Of a stretch of DNA of 64,000 nt, positions 62,508 through 64,000 are shown one piece after another. Numbering within the stretch: position 1 is the first letter of the stretch; every line of letters begins with the position of its first letter. The position numbers were made by a program, and so were the translations under genes. Source of the stretch: GCA-002728855 sp036340635 (GTDB lineage Bacteria; Bacteroidota; Bacteroidia; Flavobacteriales; Flavobacteriaceae). The notes under the pieces were generated by a model. The model saw nothing but the letters and a program-made list of their open reading frames with translations. It had not been told where the DNA came from and did no database searches. The DNA lies in NCBI GenBank assembly GCA_036340635.1, contig JAYYYF010000032.1, positions 1-64,000 of the forward strand, written 5' to 3'.

Positions 62508-63365
62508 TTATTGTCTTAAGGGCAAATTAAGCAATAGATCTAAGTATTGATTGATTTTATTTTTGAGGTCTTTACGATGGCATATAAAATCTAAAAATCC
62601 TTTTTCAAGAAGAAATTCACTTCTTTGAAACCCTTCTGGAAGTTCTTTACCTGTTGTATCTTTAACCACTCTAGGACCAGCAAAACCAATTAAAGCTCTT
62701 GGCTCACCTATGTTGATATCACCTAGCATTGCAAAAGAAGCAGTTGTTCCACCAGTAGTTGGATCAGTACATAAAGATATGTAAGGAATTTTAGATTCAG
62801 AAAGTTCAGCAAGTTTTGCAGATGTTTTAGCCAATTGCATCAACGAGCTAGCAGCCTCCATCATTCGTGCACCGCCAGATTTAGAAATTATAATCAGAGG
62901 AATTTTCTTTTTTAGGGAATAGTTTGCAGCTCTTGATATTTTTTCTCCTACAACTGATCCCATTGAACCCCCAATGAATTTAAAATCCATACATGCAACT
63001 ACTAATTTTTTTCCTTTTGATTTTCCTACAGCAGTTCTTATAGCATCTTTAAGCCCAGTTTTTTTTTGTGCTTCTTTGAGTCTAGTACTATATTTTTTTG
63101 AATCTGTAAATTTTAAAAAATCTTTAGATTTTAATTTTGTGTCTAATTCTTCAAAATTATTATCGTCAAAAATTATTTCAAAATATTCTCTGCTGCCAAT
63201 ATGAACATGATAGTCATCTTCAGGAGAAACATAGCAATTACTTGCTAATTCTTCAGTACCTATAATTTTACCTGTAGGTGTTTTATACCAAAGCCCTTTT
63301 GGTGTGTCTTTTTTTTCCTCTGTTTTAGTCTGAATCTTTTTTTCACTTCTTTTAAACCAGCTCAT
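62508..63365 (-). CDS. accD: Acetyl-CoA carboxylase carboxyltransferase subunit beta, zinc ribbon ligands lost
   Basis: AccD and AccA transfer the carboxyl group from biotin to acetyl-CoA in fatty acid synthesis. The 285-residue protein has VACMDFKFIGGSMGSVVGEKI, ISKSGGARMMEAASSLMQLAK and TDPTTGGTTASFAMLGD, the crotonase-like core. At the N-terminus, GLWYKTPTGKIIG and YVSPEDDYHVHIG align with the zinc ribbon, but the four cysteines are replaced. Cys44 is at a different position. This occurs in an intact gene, so it is a natural variant. Confidence 0.95.
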   Translation of the reverse strand: MSWFKRSEKKIQTKTEEKKDTPKGLWYKTPTGKIIGTEELASNCYVSPEDDYHVHIGSREYFEIIFDDNNFEELDTKLKSKDFLKFTDSKKYSTRLKEAQKKTGLKDAIRTAVGKSKGKKLVVACMDFKFIGGSMGSVVGEKISRAANYSLKKKIPLIIISKSGGARMMEAASSLMQLAKTSAKLAELSESKIPYISLCTDPTTGGTTASFAMLGDINIGEPRALIGFAGPRVVKDTTGKELPEGFQRSEFLLEKGFLDFICHRKDLKNKINQYLDLLLNLPLRQ

Positions 63366-63384
63366 TTTATTAAAGTATAATAAT

Positions 63385-63392
63385 CAAAGATA
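63385..63392 (-). promoter_or_regulatory. Possible accD promoter -7 box (TATCTTTG)
   Basis: Minus-strand TATCTTTG matches TAnnTTTG, 19 nt before the accD ATG. A TTTG lies 15 nt further upstream (63411-63408), slightly closer than the usual 19-21 nt. Confidence 0.4.
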
Positions 63393-63406
63393 TAAATTAT
63401 GATTTT

Positions 63407-64000
63407 TCAAAGAGTATTAATATTGTTTAAGTCTTTAAATGCTTTTATTAGTCGATTTTTGAGCCCAATCTCTCCAAAGCGAAGCCATTTTCTTGGATCA
63501 TAATATTTCTTATTTGGAATATTATCACCTTCTGGATTACCTATTTGTGTTTTTAAATATTTTATGTTTTCAACCATATAATCTCTTATATCTTGAGTAA
63601 AAGCAAATTGTAAGTCAGTATCAATATTCATTTTAACAACACCATAACTAATTGCTTCATTTATTTCTTTATTTGAAGATCCTGACCCACCATGAAAAAC
63701 AAAATCAATAGTATTTTTTGAAACTCCACATTTTTCTGACAGATAGTCTTGAGATTTTTTCAATATTTTTGGTTTTAGTTTAACATTTCCCGGGCGGTAA
63801 ACTCCATGAACATTCCCAAAAGCAGCAGCTATAGTAAAACGATTACTTATTTGACTTAATTCTTCATAAGCATATGCTACTTCTTCAGGTTGAGTGTATA
63901 ACTTATTAAAATCTACATTTGTATTATCTACACCATCTTCTTCGCCTCCTGTTATTCCTAATTCAATTTCTAGGGTCATTTCAATTTTATTCATTCTTTG
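63407..64000 (-). CDS. fbaA: Class II fructose-bisphosphate aldolase, C-terminal part (right-edge partial)
   Basis: The frame stays open to base 64000, so the N-terminal 150 or so residues lie outside; the Met at 63994 is internal. The visible 197 residues include TLEIELGITGGEEDGVDN with the metal-binding Glu, FGNVHGVYRPGN (His) and FHGGSGSSNKEI (His and phosphate loop), as in class IIA aldolases of E. coli type. It splits fructose-1,6-bisphosphate in glycolysis and gluconeogenesis. accD follows 41 nt downstream. Confidence 0.95.
   Translation of the reverse strand, partial: QRMNKIEMTLEIELGITGGEEDGVDNTNVDFNKLYTQPEEVAYAYEELSQISNRFTIAAAFGNVHGVYRPGNVKLKPKILKKSQDYLSEKCGVSKNTIDFVFHGGSGSSNKEINEAISYGVVKMNIDTDLQFAFTQDIRDYMVENIKYLKTQIGNPEGDNIPNKKYYDPRKWLRFGEIGLKNRLIKAFKDLNNINTL

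Overview
The window is a gene-dense, A+T-rich stretch of a chromosome from a member of the Bacteroidota, class Flavobacteriia. The evidence is the gliding motility and type IX secretion genes (gldJ, gldB, gldC, porV, a porP/sprF relative), a short primary sigma factor without region 1.1, an FtsZ with a very long acidic tail, AccD and DnaG proteins without zinc ligands, and promoter -7 boxes of the Bacteroidota type (TAnnTTTG). The compact layout suggests a small-genome, possibly marine, lineage. I cannot name a genus. There is no mobile element, prophage, CRISPR array or rRNA, and no gene-free stretch longer than 300 bases.

Layout. 1-5083: the C-terminal part of an M1 peptidase, a TatA protein, an O-methyltransferase, a flavin reductase, tRNA-Val(GAC), an exported M20 amidohydrolase and two small membrane proteins. 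5230-14917: acetyl-CoA synthetase, murF, gldJ, porV, pyruvate dehydrogenase E1 alpha and E2, and a SprT-like protein. 14921-24475: an Mla-type ABC pair, a ketoacyl-ACP synthase III, gcvP, nagA, a secreted esterase, and purE/purK. 24559-33741: a long forward block with adk, obg, a HAD phosphatase, a MazG-like protein, aroA, queA, rlmN, a polyprenyl diphosphate synthase and dnaG. 33746-37321: nadE, gldB-gldC, engB and an alpha/beta hydrolase.

37426-54285 is a complete dcw (division and cell wall) cluster: mraZ operators, mraZ, rsmH, ftsL-like, ftsI, murE, mraY, murD, a porP/sprF-like gene, ftsW, murG, murC, ftsQ, ftsA, ftsZ and a yqeY-like gene. Many genes overlap or abut, so it is probably transcribed as one or a few long units under MraZ control. 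With murF elsewhere in the window, almost the whole route from UDP-MurNAc to lipid II and septal cross-linking is present. MurE has the motif typical of meso-diaminopimelate ligases.

54338-58318 is the most variable part: tRNA-Arg(TCG), an NTF2-like lipoprotein, an SGNH-like hydrolase, a Stealth-type sugar phosphotransferase and an OmpA protein with thrombospondin type 3 repeats. 58320-64000 is a reverse-strand housekeeping block: rpe, rpoD, pnp, rpsO, accD and the end of a class II fructose-bisphosphate aldolase.

The points most worth a second look are a PorP/SprF-type gene inside the dcw cluster, an FtsZ tail containing 23-24-residue repeats, the lack of porU between gldJ and porV, the zinc-less DnaG and AccD, a phased MraZ operator array, and promoters that would give almost leaderless transcripts. 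I did not find a clearly new multi-gene system.
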